A stretch of 14,246 bases of DNA from Clostridiales bacterium (lineage in GTDB: Bacteria > Bacillota > Clostridia > Oscillospirales > Butyricicoccaceae): the NCBI GenBank assembly GCA_019420045.1, contig JAHZHY010000227.1:40302-54547 (forward strand), in the 5' to 3' direction. Under the pieces are notes generated by a model. The model was not told the DNA's origin. It saw nothing but the letters and a program-made list of their open reading frames with translations, and made no database searches. The translations under genes were made by a program, and so were the position numbers. Positions 11,899-14,246 of the stretch are shown here, in pieces. Position 1 is the stretch's first letter, and the number at the start of each line of letters is the position of its first letter.

Positions 11899-14246
11899 TT
11901 ACTTGTTCAGCAGTTCCTTGGCTCTGGCCTGAGCAGCCGCCAGACGGGCAATGGGCACACGATAGGGGGAGCAGGACACATAGTTCAGGCCGATCTTGTG
12001 GAAGAATTCCACAGAGGCCGGATCGCCGCCATGCTCGCCGCAGACGCCCAGCTTGATGTCGGGACGGGTCTTCTTGCCCTTTTCCACAGCCATCTTCACC
12101 AGCTGGCCGATGCCATCCTGGTCCAGGGAGGCGAAGGGATCCCGCTCCATGATCTTCTTGTCATAGTAAGCGTTGAGGATCTTGCCCACATCGTCACGGG
12201 AGAAGCCGAAGCCCATCTGGGTCAGGTCGTTGGTGCCGAAGGAGAAGAACTCAGCTTCCTGAGCGATCTCGTCGGCAGTGACAGCGGCCCGGGGGATCTC
12301 GATCATGGTGCCCACCAGGTACTTCATTTCCACACCGGACTGAGCGATGATCTCATCGGCAGTCTTGGTGACCACATTCTTGACAAACTTCAGCTCGTTG
12401 ACCATACCCACCAGGGGGATCATGATCTCGGGCTCGATATCCAGGCCGGTGGCCTTCTTCACATTGATGGCAGCCTCGATGACGGCACGGGTCTGCATCT
12501 CAGCGATTTCCGGATAGGTGACGGCCAGACGGCAGCCACGATGACCCAGCATGGGGTTGAACTCATGGAGATCGGCGATGATCTGCTTCAGATCGGCGAC
12601 TTCCATATTCATCTCGCCGGCGATCTCGATGATGTCCTCTTCCTCCTGGGGCAGGAACTCATGGAGAGGGGGATCCAGGAAGCGGATGGTGACCGGGCGG
12701 CCGCCCATGGCCATGAACAGGCCTTCAAAGTCACCGCGCTGCATGGGCAGCAGCTTCTCCAGAGCCTTGCGGCGCTGCTCTTCGTTCTTGGAGACGATCA
12801 TCTCGCGCACGGCCTTGATGCGGTCGCCTTCGAAGAACATATGCTCGGTACGGCACAGGCCGATGCCTTCGGCGCCGAAACGGACAGCCTGCTCAGCATC
12901 CCGAGGAGTATCGGCGTTGGTGCACACCTTCAGGGTGCGGATCTCGTCGGCCCAGCCCATGAAGCGGCCAAAGTCGCCGGTCATGGAAGCGGGAACGGTT
13001 TTGATCTCGCCCAGGTACACATTGCCGGTGGAACCGTCGATGGAGATGTAATCCCCTTCGCAGACCTTCTTATCACCGATGAGGAAGTACTTCTCCTCTT
13101 CGTTCATCTTCACTTCGCCGCAGCCAGCCACGCAGCAAGTACCCATGCCACGGGCCACAACGGCGGCGTGAGAAGTCATACCGCCGCGGACGGTCATAAC
13201 GCCCTGGGCAGCGGCCATGCCTTCGATGTCTTCGGGAGAGGTCTCCAGACGGACCAGAACCACCTTGCTGCCGTCCTGAGCCGCGGCCACAGCTTCAGCG
13301 GCGGTGAAATAGACCTTGCCGCAGGCAGCGCCGGGGGAGGCAGGCAGACCCTTGGTAGCAGGGGTAGCGGCCTTCAGGGACTCGGCGTCAAACTGGGGAT
13401 GGAGCAGAGCGTCCAGCTGCTTGGGCTCCACCTTCATGATGGCCTCTTCCTTGGTGAGCATGCCTTCGTCCACCATGTCCACGGCGATCTTCAGAGCAGC
13501 CTGAGCGGTACGCTTGCCGTTTCTGGTCTGGAGCATATAGAGCTTGCCCTTTTCGATGGTAAACTCCATATCCTGCATATCTTTATAGTGCTTTTCCAGC
13601 TTGTCGGCGATGGCGGCAAACTGATCATACACTTCGGGCATAACCTCTTTCAGCTGGTCGATGGACTGAGGAGTCCGGATGCCGGCCACCACATCTTCGC
13701 CCTGGGCGTTCATCAGGAACTCGCCATAGAGGTGAGGATCGCCGGTGGCGGGGTTACGGGTAAAGGCAACGCCTGTACCGCTTTCATCGCCGGTGTTGCC
13801 GAAGACCATGGACTGGACATTGACGGCGGTGCCCCAGGAGCTGGGGATGTCGTTCATGCGGCGATAAACGATGGCGCGCTGGTTGTTCCAGGAGCGGAAG
13901 ACCGCCTTGACAGCGCCCATCAGCTGCTCACGAGGATCGGAGGGGAAGTCCACGCCCAGCTTGGCCTTGTATTCGGCCTTGAACTGCTCAGCCAGCTTCT
14001 TCAGATCGTCAGCATCCAGCTCGGTGTCCAGCTTGACGCCCTTTTCAGCCTTCATCTCGTCGATGAGCTCTTCGAAGTACTTCTTGCCCACTTCCATAAC
14101 CACATCGGAATACATCTGGATGAAGCGGCGATAGCTGTCATAGGCAAAACGGGGGTTGCCGGTGATCTTGGCGAAGGATTCCACCACTTCGTCGTTGAGG
14201 CCCAGGTTCAGGATGGTGTCCATCATGCCGGGCATGGAGGCCCGGG
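11899..14246 (-). CDS. ppdK: Pyruvate, phosphate dikinase (N-terminus beyond the window)
   Basis: The last 781 or so residues of a protein normally about 875 long. It interconverts pyruvate, ATP and phosphate with PEP, AMP and pyrophosphate in the cytosol. The fragment begins inside the ATP-grasp domain at RASMPGMMDTILNLGLND, which is normally internal, so the ATG visible at 14235 is not the start. The swivelling phosphohistidine domain has GGMTSHAAVVARGMGTCC (catalytic His 356 and the regulatory-type Thr 354, counting from that methionine). The C-terminal PEP/pyruvate barrel has the metal-binding acids, FGTNDLTQMGFGFSRDD and GVCGEHGGDP with the catalytic cysteine. The frame is intact to the stop at 11899. 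No PPDK regulatory protein gene is in view. It probably works with the malic enzyme at the PEP-pyruvate-malate node. Confidence 0.97.
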   Translation of the reverse strand, partial: RASMPGMMDTILNLGLNDEVVESFAKITGNPRFAYDSYRRFIQMYSDVVMEVGKKYFEELIDEMKAEKGVKLDTELDADDLKKLAEQFKAEYKAKLGVDFPSDPREQLMGAVKAVFRSWNNQRAIVYRRMNDIPSSWGTAVNVQSMVFGNTGDESGTGVAFTRNPATGDPHLYGEFLMNAQGEDVVAGIRTPQSIDQLKEVMPEVYDQFAAIADKLEKHYKDMQDMEFTIEKGKLYMLQTRNGKRTAQAALKIAVDMVDEGMLTKEEAIMKVEPKQLDALLHPQFDAESLKAATPATKGLPASPGAACGKVYFTAAEAVAAAQDGSKVVLVRLETSPEDIEGMAAAQGVMTVRGGMTSHAAVVARGMGTCCVAGCGEVKMNEEEKYFLIGDKKVCEGDYISIDGSTGNVYLGEIKTVPASMTGDFGRFMGWADEIRTLKVCTNADTPRDAEQAVRFGAEGIGLCRTEHMFFEGDRIKAVREMIVSKNEEQRRKALEKLLPMQRGDFEGLFMAMGGRPVTIRFLDPPLHEFLPQEEEDIIEIAGEMNMEVADLKQIIADLHEFNPMLGHRGCRLAVTYPEIAEMQTRAVIEAAINVKKATGLDIEPEIMIPLVGMVNELKFVKNVVTKTADEIIAQSGVEMKYLVGTMIEIPRAAVTADEIAQEAEFFSFGTNDLTQMGFGFSRDDVGKILNAYYDKKIMERDPFASLDQDGIGQLVKMAVEKGKKTRPDIKLGVCGEHGGDPASVEFFHKIGLNYVSCSPYRVPIARLAAAQARAKELLNK

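Overview
The window looks like a chromosomal segment of a fairly GC-rich Clostridia-type Firmicute. A member of the Oscillospiraceae or a related gut lineage is my best guess. The reasons are strong AGGAGG-type ribosome sites, GTG starts, a split transketolase, an SLH-anchored surface protein, and pyruvate phosphate dikinase next to a short malic enzyme. No phage, plasmid or transposase gene is visible.

Layout. Positions 1-47 may be the tail of an upstream gene. A tRNA-Leu(UAA) with its own promoter and terminator follows (68-244). Next come two plus-strand genes, a TIM-barrel amidohydrolase (298-1095) and a PnuC-like membrane protein (1119-1874). A dyad overlapping a strong promoter leads into a 726-residue secreted protein with eight FG-GAP/VCBS-type calcium motifs and three SLH domains (2033-4213). 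After a strong terminator there is a SulP transporter with a STAS domain (4406-6070). A 96-residue soluble protein of unknown function (6153-6443) is followed in the same frame by a 56-residue two-helix membrane protein (6462-6632).

From 6861 to 9898 the minus strand carries an operon: split transketolase N half, C half, then malic enzyme. Its upstream region (9899-10422) holds about 280 bp built almost entirely of nested perfect palindromes. These form three multi-arm units bounded by ATTATACCAC/GTGGTATAAT motifs. This is the most unusual part of the window. On the other side, a plus-strand pair encodes an ornithine cyclodeaminase/mu-crystallin family enzyme (10423-11394) and a small DUF6506-like protein (11414-11713). 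The window ends inside pyruvate phosphate dikinase on the minus strand (11899-14246, N-terminus cut off).

Two convergent intergenic gaps (6679-6712 and 11731-11777) carry DnaA-box-like clusters with the same architecture: plus box, 3 nt, minus box, 4 nt, minus box. They lie 5 kb apart, and each has at least one transcription terminator at its edge. Metabolically, transketolase, malic enzyme and PPDK point to pentose-phosphate interconversion and the PEP-pyruvate-malate node, while the plus-strand genes serve transport and the cell surface.
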